Shown: one piece after another, positions 47,256 through 59,506 of the stretch
How the letters are laid out: the number at the start of each line of letters is the position of its first letter
Numbering within the stretch: the stretch's first letter is position 1
Source of the DNA: Voacanga thouarsii
Lineage: Eukaryota; Streptophyta; Magnoliopsida; Gentianales; Apocynaceae
Direction: 5' to 3'
NCBI GenBank assembly: GCA_026120185.1
Contig: JANUWF010001110.1
Span: forward strand, 2,975,858-3,039,857
Length of the DNA stretch: 64,000 bases
The notes under the pieces: model-generated
The model's input: the letters and a program-made list of their open reading frames with translations, nothing else
What the model was told of the DNA's origin: nothing
Database searches by the model: none
Position numbers and translations under genes: made by a program

Positions 47256-49253
47256 TGTTGGATAGTATGCCCTCTTAGACTAGGTTTCTGATGTAAATAT
47301 CGAATATTTTAATAAAAGAATTTATTTTCAGAAATCGTTTGTGAATTTACTTTTTATTTGTGCATAATTTCATTTGGAATAGACTCATTCTGTTTAAATA
47401 AGTAATCTATGTGAATGGTGGTCTTTCACAGTAAGGTATGGATCACAGGTTACTTAACACATAAACATTTGTTCTTAACCGATTGATGAGAATGAGAATC
47501 TCATCATGTCTAGGTTATTATGTTGTGAATTCCAAATGGAGAATAGCTTACCTTTAGCCAATGAGTAGTCCACTACTTCATGACATAAGCGTATTTCGAG
47601 TGCGTAGAACATGACCTGTAGTAGTGGTTTTTAAAAGTGCTCTATGGTAGAAACCTAGACTACTACCGCTACAGCATAGACTAGTACTCTATGACTTGAG
47701 TATGAGTCGGTGATCTGACGAAGCTGGAAGCATATACTTTGATATGCTATAGTTGAGGTTCTATCGTAGGGTCAATATACTTGTATATTGGGTATGTGTA
47801 ACTAGTTAGTTAAGACAGACTGGTACAAGATAGTTTCTACACAATATCGCTCCTTGTGGTTATCTGAATGATCTAAAGTGTCCAGGGCCCTAGGAATATG
47901 ACTTGGATATTTGCTTTAGGGTAGCTCTCTTGGAAAGCGGAAACACTCCAAGAAGTCGTGGATCATTGGACTAAAAGCCTAAAGATGGTAGATGTCATTT
48001 AGAGGGTAGTTAGTACACTTCTTCCTCTCTAAATGTACGACGATATGTAGAGGGCTATTTTAGTCATTTCACCTGTAGGTCGGAGACTTTGCTAACGCAG
48101 CATTGTCCTTGGGATCAATATTTTCTTATGCTGATATTAGGAAATATTTAAAATGTAGAATACAGTTATTTATATAGTAGGGGTATTTTTGTTATTTTAG
48201 CAACCAAGGCGATGTATCTTTTTGGTCCTCGGAATAGCCCGTAAGTTCTAATAAATTTTGGGTTGAGGAATTGGCCTCAGTTAAAGAGGATTTTATTTTA
48301 TTTTGTTTTATTTTATTTAGAAAGTCTAATTTATTAGATTGAAATAAAATAAATAAATAAATAAAAATAGGAGTTGGGAGAAATTAATTATTCAGTGCCT
48401 ATGTCCAGTTTAAATAATTAGAAAATTAACCTGGGCTTAAACTAGAGGGAAATAATTAATGTTTAATTATTTATTGGGTTATTTATATAAACTCAAGAAA
48501 TAAATAATTCAAATTTAATTATTTTGGTTCATTTGGGCACATTAATTATTTATTGGGTTATTTCTATAAGCCCAGGAAATAAATAATTAATGTTTATTAT
48601 TTTAGGCTTTTTGGGTCCAAGAAAAATAATAAATATTATTTTGGCCTAATAACTTAGACCATAGGGTTTTTTCTAGATACGGTTCAGATGAGTTTAGAGT
48701 TAAGCCAAACTTATTCTATTGATAACATCCGGGTGTTTAAAATATAATATCTCGGGGGATATCGTTATCAGATATTTGGAGACCTAGTTTTGGCTAACGA
48801 AAAACAAGCCTATTGGAAAAAAGAAAACCCAAATTCTCCCTTGTTTTTCCTTCTCCCTCACGTGTAGCTCTCTCTCTCTCGTGCTCCTCCTCTCTTGTTC
48901 TTCCCTTGGTGCTTTGCTAATCAATAACAAGGAACCAATGAGATTTGAGACCACTCCTCTTTACCTTTTGTTTCACCAACAATGATTGAGGCAGTGGAAT
49001 ATTCGTGAGCCGAAAAGCTTGGCGTTCATGCAAACAAGGCGAAGTAGGAGGTTAGCGGGATTTCAACCGGAAGCTTCATCAAGTGGGCAAGGAGAGGCTA
49101 TTCCTGTGGTTCAATCCGTTCCTACACAACCTAAGAGGTTTAAAGCACGCAAATGTATGATCTTAAAGCTTCCGTGCTGCCATTAAAGCTTGGTTTTTTT
49201 CCCTTCTCTGGTTTTTATTCACGTATGCATGCTCTCTGTTTCTTTAAAACCAT

Positions 49254-49255
<2 letters not shown>
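47256..49255 (+). repeat. 3' LTR of copy B, 2000 bp
   Basis: TGTTGGATAGTATGCC...AAAACCATCA. Full-length reference LTR for this family in the window. The same hairpins as in the 5' LTR lie at 48541-48591 and 48721-48770. The Arg-rich ORF is at about 48986-49186. Confidence 0.92.
49029..49186 (+). CDS. Small Arg-rich LTR-encoded ORF (copy B, 3' LTR)
   Basis: From ATG 49029 it reads MQTRRSRRLAGFQPEASSSG, then a spacer VVQSVPTQPKRFKARK and CMILKLPCCH, stop at 49184-49186. The frame is open upstream to about 48986 (LRQWNIREPKSLAF), which is also similar to the C copy (VRQAIYWKTKSSAL). The 5' LTR has the same frame at 39500 with one stop, and LTR D has it at 63072 with a lost ATG. About 50-65 residues, basic. 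No known domain recognised. Confidence 0.5.

Positions 49256-49299
<44 letters not shown>
49256..49299. repeat. (TA)n microsatellite at the right border of copy B
   Basis: About 22 TA units between the end of LTR B (CATCA) and the minus-strand LTR F. With the run at 38440-38465 it marks the insertion target. Confidence 0.9.
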
Positions 49300-49301
<2 letters not shown>

Positions 49302-50705
49302 AACAAAACCGGCCAACTAGGGCTCAATCAAAAACCCTAGTTTCCAACCTTCTCTAGGCTGACTAGCCCAAGCCCAGGTCAGCTAGGACTTATTTCCTGG
49401 GGCTCTAATCCATGTTCCTGGATCAGATTTTAATTATTTATTTAATCTTGGACTAGAACAAATCCAAAATAAATAATTAAATACCCAAATGTACCAAGCC
49501 TTAATCTTAAGCATTTTTCTGGTTTAGACTTAGCCTAACTTTAATTATCTAATCTGGGCTTTAGCCATGAATAATTATTTAACTCATAAACTAGGCTTTT
49601 AATTAATTCTCTCTTTAGGTCTTTTATTTTATTTCAACCCAATAATAAATTAGGCTTACTAAATAAAATAAAACCTATTTATTTAAGACCATATTCTTAA
49701 CCTAAAATTAACTAGGCTTTACGAGGTATCTCGAGGACCAAAAGACACATTGTCCTTAGTTACTAAAATAGCCAACATACCATTGCTATACACATAGTTG
49801 TATTTTACATTTTAAATATTTTTTAATATCATCATAAGCAAAAATTGAACCCAAGGACAATGCTATATTTCGCAACGTCTTCAACCTACAAGTGCAATGA
49901 CTAAAATGCCCTCAACGTAATATCCATCTTTGAGATAGGAGAAATGTACTAACACATCTTTTAATGACATCTACCATCCTTTAATGTCTAGTATATACCC
50001 ACTTATTCATGGGAGCTATCCAAAAGTATATAATACTAAATCATGTTCTCAATGCCCTGAATTATTTAGATTATCTTATATAATCACAAGAGGGTGATTT
50101 CTCCAACTAGGTGCATAGAAACTATCTTATATGAGTTTGTCTTAACTAACTAATCACACAGGCATACCCAACATATAAGTATATTGGTCCTACGATAGGA
50201 CCTCACCTATATTATATCAAAGTATATACTTCCAGCTTTACCAGACCACCAATCCACATTGAAGCCATACGGTATTTGTTCACATTGTAGCAGTAGTAGT
50301 TTGGGATACTCTTATTTTAGTACTTCTAAAAACCATTACTATAGGTCCAATTCTATATATTCTACATATGCTTATACCATGAAGTGAGAAGGCTACTCAC
50401 TGGCTAAAAGTAAGTCATTCTTCATTTGAAATTCATAGTATAATAACCTTTGTACTAATGAGATTTTCATTCTTATAAACTAATTAAGAATTATTGTTTA
50501 TATGTTAAATAACCTATGATCTATACCTTACTGTAAAAGACCTCTATTTATATGAATCACTTACTCAGATGTAATAGGTTTTTTTTAGCAAAAAACGTGC
50601 AAAACAAATTAAGGTACATAACACAAACACTTTGAGAATAAAACTTTTATTTATTACAACAAGTTTTACACCAAATACATAGTTTGGAAGGCATATATTC
50701 CAATA
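49300..50705 (-). repeat. Outer (U3/R) part of the LTR of element F
   Basis: The complement begins TATTGGAATATATGCC at 50705, alignable to TGTTGGATAGTATGCC of LTR B. It goes through the same landmarks in order, e.g. the complement of 49738-49775 reads 'ctaaggacaatgtgtctttt' as in LTR A and C. It runs leftward into (TA)n. Confidence 0.85.
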
Positions 50706-51158
50706 ATATTGGCTCGAATTCTGGAGTTGAGGATTCACTGTCACAAATGACTTTGCTGCGAATTGTTGTTCAATGTCTTGGTGCCATCTTCAATCTCCAC
50801 CACGTATTGTAATGAGTCGGTAAACAAGGGGTTCATACTCATGCAAATAAACATTTAGTGCAATGATAGCATGTAAACTTTGTTCTGTGATAAATTCAGA
50901 AAATAGCTTTCAAGAGGAATTAAATACTAAAAAATTTGTACTCAAATTTAATAAATTAAACTTTTACAAAAGAGAAATAGATATCATATATGATACTCTT
51001 ATTTTAGTAAATCAAATACTTGTAAACAAGGAATCAAATTTGAAGTAAATAAATAAATAAACACTTGGTTTATTAAATCACATAAGCATTTTTCTAGAGA
51101 CTCTCCTTCCTTCCAAGTCCTAATCATTACTAAGGCTATTAGAATTAGGTTCCTCAAG

Positions 51159-51683
51159 CTAACCCCCAGTGTTCTTGGTAAAGTCTATCCCTATTCTATC
51201 CATAAAACCAAAAGTACAACCCCCATTTTTAGGCCTCCCGGGACTCTCCCAAACTTTCCTTTTCCCTTTCAACTTCACCCCATAAGCTGTATCCCGGAGT
51301 TCCTCCATGGCTAACGCAAGTTTAATCTTCAACTTAGATATCTCACTATCAGACTCCTTAGAGTCATCACTAATAATAGTAGGGATAAACTTCTCTATTG
51401 GTGAGGTTGGTGGAGATTCAACTATATCCTCCTCATCCTCGCTATCAAAAACGACTATCTCCTTCTTATCCTCACTGTCAGAGGCAACTATCTCTTCCTT
51501 ATCCTCGGTATCAAAAACTAAACCAATCACTGGGGTAAGGGATTCTATGTCCAACACATCACTATCACTCTCCTCCGGCTCAAAATTTTTTATAACCTTT
51601 CCCTCACTTCCTTTATCTTCTAGTCGAACATGGTTAGGGGCCTCAATCTCTACTTTTTTGTCACTACTCTCTAATTCAAACAA
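51159..51683 (-). CDS. Acidic ORF near the PBS of element G, function unknown
   Basis: 174 codons, MFELESSDKKVEIEAPNHVR at the start. The middle is strongly acidic with a repeated ED(K/E)EEIV..DSEDK unit (51420-51510), then SPIEKFIPTIISDDSKESDS and a helix-like ISKLKIKLALAMEEL. It ends with GRPKNGGCTFGFMDRIGIDF. Reading upstream in the same frame shows PAPVYFADPSSSDSKLKPR before a stop, so the natural start may be further 5' and the frame broken. Its position just inside the PBS suggests a gag-leading segment. No known domain recognised. Confidence 0.45.
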   Translation of the reverse strand: MFELESSDKKVEIEAPNHVRLEDKGSEGKVIKNFEPEESDSDVLDIESLTPVIGLVFDTEDKEEIVASDSEDKKEIVVFDSEDEEDIVESPPTSPIEKFIPTIISDDSKESDSEISKLKIKLALAMEELRDTAYGVKLKGKRKVWESPGRPKNGGCTFGFMDRIGIDFTKNTGG

Positions 51684-51888
51684 ATCTTACCTAGGTTTTA
51701 ACTTTGAGTCAGAAGAAGATGGGTCTGCAAAATAGACTGGGGCAGGCGGATTACCATAACCTGGAGTCTAGTGCCTTATAATAGGTGCAAACTTCTAACC
51801 ATCCTATAAATAAAACGCATAAATTAGGACCAGATCATAATGCTTAAAATATGAATACTACACAACTAAAACTATTAGCCTAAACTAA

Positions 51889-51900
51889 GCTCTAATACCA
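51889..51900 (-). other. Primer-binding site of element G
   Basis: Minus strand TGGTATTAGAGC, one mismatch to the tRNA-Met complement, two bases from the LTR end. Confidence 0.75.
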
Positions 51901-51902
51901 CT

Positions 51903-54900
51903 TGTAACACCCTACTACCTAGTACCCTAAAGAAAATGGGATATCGCCCTGTCCAGATGAGCAAGGGTCTTTATAATGAGATAAAAAGGAAAGCTCAAAG
52001 CAAATAAATCGTAAAACTTATAGCAACAGAAAAAAAAAATGTTTACACAAGTTCCAAATAAATGACAGAGTTAACACTCCCCAAATGAAGTACAAAAACA
52101 TAAATTAAAATTCTTCAATCTTTTAGAGATGCTTAACCTTGTCAAAGTTGGTATTCCTTAAAATTATATGACAAAAAGGTGTGAGAATTACTTCCCAATA
52201 AATCCTGTATGTGCTCATGAACATTTTGAAATGATTTTGTTCATGCATATGGGAAACATTTATAAGAATTTGTTTCCAAATCACATCACATTCATTTTAA
52301 AATAATGACTGATGTTTCGCATACTTTTACATAATAACATAGCTGTACAATTCAAGAAAATAACTACTTATAAAATAGGTGGGCTATGAAACCTAGTATC
52401 ATAGCCCTTTGCTATGAAACCCTGCATAAACATTGTAATCCTACATCACAGTGTAATGGGTGATCAACCCACTGAGGGAGATATACTTCTCTCTCATCCA
52501 AACTTACTAATTGTCCATATTCAAAAAACAGTCCACTTGGACTGAGTTGTTAATTCGGATCGGCCTAACTTACTAGAACTTATGCTTTATCTAGGTAGAG
52601 CTCATTTCTCAGAGGTGGTCTCCAGCCGAAAGACTCACCCTAACTTTCAAAGGCTAGTTCTAGCAACCTATCCTATTAAGTGCTTAATATATAAGCATCC
52701 TACTAAAGGATTGTTCTCAAGCAAACATTTTTCCAATACCTTGGCCATGCAATTATGGCTTTAAAATGGTTTGCTCAAAATAGTTTTGTAATAGAAGGTA
52801 ATGTTTTATTTAAAATTATTGTTTGATCAAAATCATTTAGTAAGAAAATGAAGCATGCTTGCATCCCAAGTAATCACGTTTTGACTTTGCATTAAATCAT
52901 TTAAGACTTGCAAATAAGAGTATTGATATTCAAAACTTTATGCAATGACTTACTTGTTCAGTCTATTCCAATACTTGATTTCTTGGATTGTCATTAACCT
53001 TAGTTCTTACTGTTATCTAACAACATATAATAAAATCTTAATCAAGCACTATCCCCTTATATACATAATAATATAAAACCCAATTCTAATCTTATATGAT
53101 CGAAGCAACACCTCAATCAAAAGTACACTACATCACCCCATGTTCTTACCAAAATAAGATATAACCATACAAGTACATCCAAGCAATTCATCTAATGTTT
53201 CAAAACTCTAAACTAATATCGATAAATCAGACATACCACCCTAAAGCACACCATCTACCATCAAGTTCTAGCATTAACAATAACAAGTCTTTCATATAAT
53301 TCCCCATCCAAAATTATCCCTCCAAGTATAATACTTGATAATAATTCCAAGCAAATTCTCTTACTCAACATAACCACAAGGTATTCAATTACATCAAGAA
53401 ATTTAAAAAGTTCTTATAAAATCTATACGTACAAAAAAGAGTTAGGCTCCCTAAGTTCCTATCTTGTTCATGTCCACATATGCCAAAATAGAATCAACAA
53501 TATTCCCATACCATCACCAAGCAACAAATAACTAAGATCTTCATCAGCCATACTTTATTATAAATAGCTACTAAGCTCAACAACATAAAGTATTATCACA
53601 TTCTCATCATTCATAACTCAAATTAAAAATAAATCAGATTCAAATTCTTAATCACGCATATAGCTCTACACTTTCTAATCAATCCACACTCTTCTCATAG
53701 CATACTTTTATTCAACAACAAAGAATCAGTTATATAGGTTACCTCATATTACTGTGAAAAACCCTTCAAAATAAAAAATTTGAATCCTTGTAACCAAAAT
53801 ATACCCCAAACTAAAAAAGATGTGTTATTGTCCTAGAAAGTTAAGAGATCCGTTCGATAGTGAAAGGGAAAGAGATTAGCCATAATGTTTAGACCAAAAG
53901 AAGAAAAAGAGAAAGAAAAGAAGCAAAAGAAATAAGAAGTACAAATTACCTTGAAGAGGTTTTTGTGATGCTTAGAGGGAGAGTTTTAGTTGTTAAAGTG
54001 AAGAGGAAAAGAAGACTAAATAGTTTTAGGTTGTGTGGGTGTTCAAACTTACCAAGAGGCCTTCTTAGTGTTTTGGTTTTGAGAGAAAGAACGCGAGCAA
54101 GAAATGGTCTAGAATGAGAGGAGTTTTGGTCCTCTTATGATTAAAAATTGAAAGAATGTTGTTTTGTTCAAATTTGTGTGAGCAAAGTAGGCAAAAAAAA
54201 TGATCAACTGCTTAACATGCGCAATAAGGTCGAAAATGAATGTATGAGAAAGAGAGTTTCGGTCTCAAGGGGGTGTAGCCGAAATGTGCTTAGTGTTTTG
54301 GGCTGAACTGTAGTCTAGTTTAATTATGGCATACAAGAGAGATTAAGTTGGAAATGTTTTAGATAAATCTCCTATGTTTTAGCTAGGATTATTTCTCACC
54401 CTTGAAGGCTCCTATTACTCGGCCGACTTAAATAAAAGAAGAAGAGATGGCTACTAAGACTTATCTTGTTGATCGGTAATGAGAACAAAAGAGAGAAAGT
54501 GTGTGTCCCAACTAATAAGATGGGAAAAGGAGTTTTACCCAAAGAAAATTCTGGTTTCTTTAGAGGATAACATGCAAAATATTTGAAAAGGTTTTAATAA
54601 GATTTATCCTTAACTTTTAGGGAAAACTCTTCTAAGATTCCGTAAGAGCTTTTTTAGGGTTTAAAAACCCTAAAGGTGGCGGCTGAAATTATCTTCAACT
54701 ATCCGAATTTTAGGTGATAAAATAAGAAATTAACTAATATTCTAAATCTAAAAATCAAATTTCATACTTTAGATAATATATTTATTTAAAAAATATTTGC
54801 AAATTAATGGAAATTAAAAGATAAAATTATGGTTCTATCTTTTAATTCTTAAGGGAATCAAACTCCTAAATTTTAAGGATAAATCCCTCAAAAATGGTAG

Positions 54901-55490
54901 CCAGCATGAATTTAGATATAAAATATATAGATATAAAGTTTTTATATGTATACATATATGTAGATAATCAAATAGAGTTGTAGATGATGAAACATTAAAA
55001 TCTATCTTGATAATTAACCCCACAAGAAGAGATAATGATAAGATCAAAATATAATGATAAGCTTTTATCCCAAACCCCCTAAAAGATAAATTCTAAGGCT
55101 TCAAACATCAAAGTGGCAATTGATTTGAGGAACTTTTGGCCAAGACAAAAGGATAGACAAGATTTAAAGAAAAATTAAGCATAAGTTGGGATTCAAACTC
55201 AAGTTGCTAGATATTAAGCCCAAAGCTCTATCCACTAAATCACATTAACTCCTGTGTTCATATTTTCCCCAACAAAATTCTCTTCCCTCTCAACTATGGC
55301 ACCTTACACAACTCATACCAAAATTTATTCACAAAATGTAGGCCCCAACTAACTTAACTATTAGCAAAACCATAAACACAGTAAGCAACATACATATAAA
55401 TGCATTAAAATTCTATATGCTTAAACAAAATGCCATGCGACGCATTCTTCCCCCTATATAGCTAAGGATGGTTTTAGGTGGGGTATTACA
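51903..55490 (-). repeat. LTR of element G, 3588 bp
   Basis: Minus strand TGTAATACCCCACC at 55490; inner end GGGTGTTACA at 51903. No conserved ORF. It carries a tRNA-like segment at 55181-55252 and a poly-pyrimidine leader zone around 53880-54120 shared with LTR I. Confidence 0.8.
55181..55252 (-). other. tRNA-like module in LTR G
   Basis: Minus strand contains TGATTTAGTGGATAGAG (A-box match, TRGYnnAGTGG type) and, about 45 bases on, GAGTTTGAATCCC (B-box match). The T-arm would pair 4 of 5 bases; the acceptor stem is not evident. Same location in LTRs H and I. Not a normal tRNA gene. Confidence 0.5.
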
Positions 55491-57480
55491 AAAGGCGATT
55501 AAACCGTGAATTTACCTTAATTTTGAATGTTTGATTCCAATCTCTTCTTTATCTCATCTTTCCATTGTTCTTCTCCTCTCTTTGTATAGTTGCTAAAATG
55601 GCGTAATAGACATTTAATAATGGTCCTATAACTAATACGATAAACTTGTTATAAAATAAAAGATCCCTAATTAAAATAATAATTTGCTAATAAGTCCCAA
55701 ACTTAATATAGCATACAATAAACCCCTAGAATCATGGTTAAAAGCCCATTTAATCTTTAAAATCTATTAAATTAGGAAAGCCCAAGGAACATGGAGATCT
55801 TTGGGCTCACATTCCATCCTTTTACAAAAAATTTTGTCTTCAAAACTTACATAATTTGATTCTTGAATACAAATGGATACTTCCAGCATACATCTTCTGC
55901 TAATTCTCAAATTGTTTCACTTAAAATGATTAGACCATTATAATCTTACGTAAGTTATCGATCTTCATCTTTGAACTCGCTAGTATAGTGAACATATCTA
56001 GAAGCGGGGCTTACTCTTGTCATAATTGTAGGAATAATCATAGGAACCCTAGGTAGTAGAATGGTCATAGTTGGAGATGGTCCTGAAGTAAAATGTGAAG
56101 GCACAAATAATAGTGATGGAAGCATATTAATTTGGCTGGAGGTGCTCACAAAGCCCTATGTGGAGCTGACATGGTGGCAGATGAGCTCTGACCCCTAGCT
56201 ACCTTACTAATTTGTCCATAAGCTCTTGTAGTTGTCAGCCTATCTCTATCATTGTCTCTAGTACCCTTCTATATGGTCCTTCTGTTTCTGCATGCCATAC
56301 TTGTAATCTTCAAGGGATGCATGCTAAAGTAATAAGCTAAAGGAAAATATTAAAATAACAAAGTAAATTATACTAAGCATATGCTCAATCACATAAGAGC
56401 TATGTAGTATTGCTAATTGAACTACCCATCCCAAATAAAAAATAATGAATTAAGCACTTAATTCTACATTTGTATCACCTAAAGTTAAAGCATAAAGAGC
56501 TATAATCTACTATTTTGATACCACTCAATGTCACGCTCTACACCCGAAGGTGACATGACAATGCCTCAAAATAGAATTGTGAACCTCGAACATGATAAAC
56601 TAATTCCATATGACTAGTAGGTTTAAAATTCAACTTAATTGGAACTTAAATACAAAGTTTCCAAGTACAAAATAAAGTTTAGAAACATTAAAATTTATTC
56701 AAGCAAGGCGATTTATAACTCACAAATCAAGAAAATTTTTAATATATAAATTGGTACTCAAACGAATATGTAAACTATTTTCCCAAGTACATAAGTTAAA
56801 GCCACAAATTTCTAGTTACTCAATGTCGCCATCAAAATACTATTCAAGTTCCTTGCCTTCTAACTAAGAACCTACAAAAATATTAGTGATGGGGATGAGC
56901 TTACTAGCCTAATAAGGAAAATTGGCCCATTTGGAATTAAGTATGTTACTTAAGTATTAATTTTCAAAGGTTTAAGTCACAAAGAAATGCATATTCAAAA
57001 TCTTTTATGAAAACGGTTTGTGTTTCAAAAACATGACTTTAGATCTAGATTCCCTGCAGAAGTTATTCAAAACTAGAATAACATGGAGAGTTCAAAATCC
57101 TAAATTAATAAGTACACAAACACACATCACTTGTGACAAAAAAATATTTTGAGGAGGAACTGGCCGGTTTGAATGGAGGAAATAGCGCTGCTTGAAGTCT
57201 AATATTGTGCAAAGACTATACATGAATTCCAATAGGATTCCAGAGATTCTCAAGGTCCAAACTACAGAGTCAAGTAAGGAAAAACATATTAGGACCTCTA
57301 AAACCCAATTTCCAATATGAAGAGTGAAGATCATAGTGTCAATTAACAACAAATATTAATAAAGAAGTTATCAACTCAAATATAACAAGATTACATCAGG
57401 CCACTAAGAATAATAAGGTCTTTTACAGGAATTCTAGTATCAAATATTTAAGAACACTTTAGATCAACAATTATTCAAAC
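55491..57480 (-). mobile_element. LTR retrotransposon J (5' part), minus strand
   Basis: PBS-like TGGTATCAAAA on the minus strand at 56513-56523. It is preceded (minus strand) by an LTR ending GAGCGTGACA at 56529. The internal side (55491-56512) has a start codon at 56297-56299 followed by Arg-rich MACRNRRT then TAG, resembling a decayed gag start. The LTR would occupy 56529 to at most 57480; its outer end is not clear. It is cut by LTR G at 55490. Confidence 0.5.
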
Positions 57481-59246
57481 TGTAAAACCCCACCTAAACC
57501 TACCCTAGAGTAAGAGGGATGGGGTGCATATCAAATCATCTTGTATAAAATATATTCCTTGAATGATTTTGTGTGCCTTAGAATGGTGGTTTATGAGTTA
57601 TATGATTTATTTGTACTTGTTGAGTAAAAAGGGTAAAAATGTAATTTTACTTGAGGTCGAAATAGGAAGATGGCTTGAGGCTTGGATAAGAAGATAATTT
57701 GGTTGAGAAAATAAGAAAAAGAGTTAGTGTGGTTAAGTGGTTAGAGTTCTGTGATTTAATCTCTAAAGTCTTGAGTTCAAATCCCATCACCTAAGTTTTA
57801 TTCATATTTATCTTAGCCAATGTTTAAATTTTCTTCTTTCTTACATTCCTTAAAGTTAGAAATGTTGTCTTAGGGAAGACACAATGGTAATGTCTTAACC
57901 ATGTGATCTTGTCCTAAAAAGAATTCTAAAAGAATTTTTGTCTCCATTATTTTTGCAAGCTTTGGCATAACCTCTTTGAATTTAAACTACTCCTAATTCT
58001 TTAATTCATTTTTATATCCATAAAAGTTTTGAATAATTCCTTGCTTGGAATTTCAAAAAATTAAGCTCTTGTGGGATAGGAGGTTGGCTGAAATTGTGGA
58101 GGAGAAATAGGAAGAAGTTCTCAATTAAATCACCATGTTTATTCCTTTAAGAACTTCATTGTCTTCTTATTCTTGTTTTGGTTAAAATAAGAAAAATTTT
58201 CCAGATTTTCTTCATGGTTGGTTTTTGAAATTTACAGCCACCTTTCTCTATCTAATTCTTGTAAAGAACTAACCATCTTGTGTGAAAATGAAAGCTGAAA
58301 CACTTTGGGATTTCACAGCCCTACAAACTACACCAAACCAGAATTTTTTTCCAACAAACAAGCAACCTTTGAACATAAATATGGAACCATTCGTTAGTGC
58401 TCAAGAACACCTGAAACTTTCTCCTTTCTTCTTCAAGATGGTGGCTAGAAAACTTCCATTAATGGACCTTCAAACACTCCTAAATTCTAGTTGCAAAACC
58501 GTTCCAAAGAGGACCAAAAATTCTGTACAAAACCACTTCAAATACTAAGAGTTCTTTAGCTAAAATTCAAAAAAAAAATTCCATCTTCGCCTATCCTATG
58601 TGAGGCCCAATTTTCTTCATCAAACTTCTTCATGTTTATCTATACTGTAACCATGGACTGAACCCCTTGGCTTCATCTGTCTACCTTGATCATTAAAACT
58701 CCATTAACATACCTCAAAACACTCCTATCTTTACTCCATTCAAAATTATTCAAACTTTAAATTAAATTTTCGATTTTTGTTCCATTAAATTCTCACTTAG
58801 CTAGATAATAAAACCAAAAATTTCTCTACTATATCATAGCCATTTTGGGCCAGCCCAAAGCTGAAACAACTCTCCATTCCATGATTAAATCACAGCTAGT
58901 CCAACCATACACCATTAAAGGATAAGAAACCTTCAAAGACCAAATACCATTACTCAATCATTTACCTCAAACATCTCCAATTTTCTCTCAATTTGAAATT
59001 TGAAAAAACTGAAACTCTCTTTCTCTTTCTTAGATAACCGAAAGCCTCCCCCTAAGCTAGGCTATTTGGCCATCATTCACACACACATATGAAATCACAC
59101 ACTCTCTCAATTTCTCTCAAAAACACCAAGAACATATACTAAGCTTCTTCAATCATCAATCACCTCTATTCATCCCAAATCACTCCAAGAACATTCAAAC
59201 CAACTAGGACTCAGTCCATACTCCCTCATAGGGCACTCCATATGTG
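57481..59246 (+). repeat. LTR-like copy H, related to LTR G
   Basis: Starts TGTAAAACCCCACCTAAACC, like the TGTAATACCCCACC of G. It carries the tRNA-like module, then a long non-coding stretch, and at 59090-59135 'tttctctcaaaaacaccaag' shared with G and I. It is cut by copy I. The open frame at 58282-58548 has no match and is probably chance. Confidence 0.7.
57721..57795 (+). other. tRNA-like module in LTR H
   Basis: TGTGGTTAAGTGGTTAGAG (A-box) and GAGTTCAAATCCC (B-box), about 45 bases apart, 240 bases from the LTR start. Confidence 0.5.
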
Positions 59247-59309
59247 AAACCCTACCTAAAGCTAACCCTAGAGTAAGAGGAGTCGGGATGCATATCATAT
59301 TTTCTTCCA

Positions 59310-59347
<38 letters not shown>

Positions 59348-59506
59348 AATAATTTTTTATGCTTTAGAATTATGATTTATAGTGTAGAAGGCTAAGTTGT
59401 ACTTATTGAGTCGGAAGGGTAAAATGGTAATTTTAATTGAGGTCAAAATAGGAAGATGGCTTGAGGATTAAATAGGAAGAATATTTGGGAGAGAAAATAA
59501 GAACAA

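Larger units (their letters stand above)
38466..49255 (+). mobile_element. Ty1/copia retrotransposon copy B, containing solo LTR C
   Basis: Truncated 5' LTR (38466-39722), PBS (39726-39738), leader, gag, protease (interrupted by C), integrase, RT, RNase H, PPT and a full 2.0-kb 3' LTR (47256-49255). Same family as A and D. Coding is better kept than in A but has several stops and frameshifts. It lies inside LTR F. Confidence 0.92.
36690..50705 (-). mobile_element. Copia-type element F, minus strand, LTR split by copy B
   Basis: Recognised by a PBS-like site on the minus strand at 37921-37933 (TAATATCAGAGTC, degenerate for TGGTATCAGAGC). The leader word GAGCATGTTA..GTTAATAAAA follows and matches copies B and D. 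The LTR lies in two pieces, 49300-50705 (U3 and R) and 37937-38439 (R and U5), which together give about 1.95 kb, close to the 2.0-kb LTR of B. The pieces are separated by copy B plus (TA)n runs. No coding sequence remains in 36690-37920. The left limit is unknown. Confidence 0.65.
50706..55490 (-). mobile_element. LTR retrotransposon G (5' part), minus strand, with a 3.6-kb LTR
   Basis: 5' LTR 51903-55490, PBS 51889-51900 and an internal region cut at 50705 by element F. LTR ends TGTAATACCC...GGGTGTTACA are inverted. The very long LTR starting TGTAAtACCCC and the tRNA-Met PBS suit Tekay/Del-type Ty3/gypsy elements, but no polymerase is present to confirm the class. Confidence 0.7.

Noticed and set aside
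51307..51735. Ser-rich plus-strand ORF
   Set aside because: Opposite-strand shadow of the acidic minus-strand ORF at 51159-51683.
55181..55252. Functional tRNA gene
   Set aside because: A- and B-box matches exist, but no acceptor stem and an imperfect T-arm; three copies at the same LTR position indicate a transposon module, not a tRNA gene.
58282..58548. 88-codon ORF in LTR-like copy H
   Set aside because: No known motif, not conserved in LTRs G or I.
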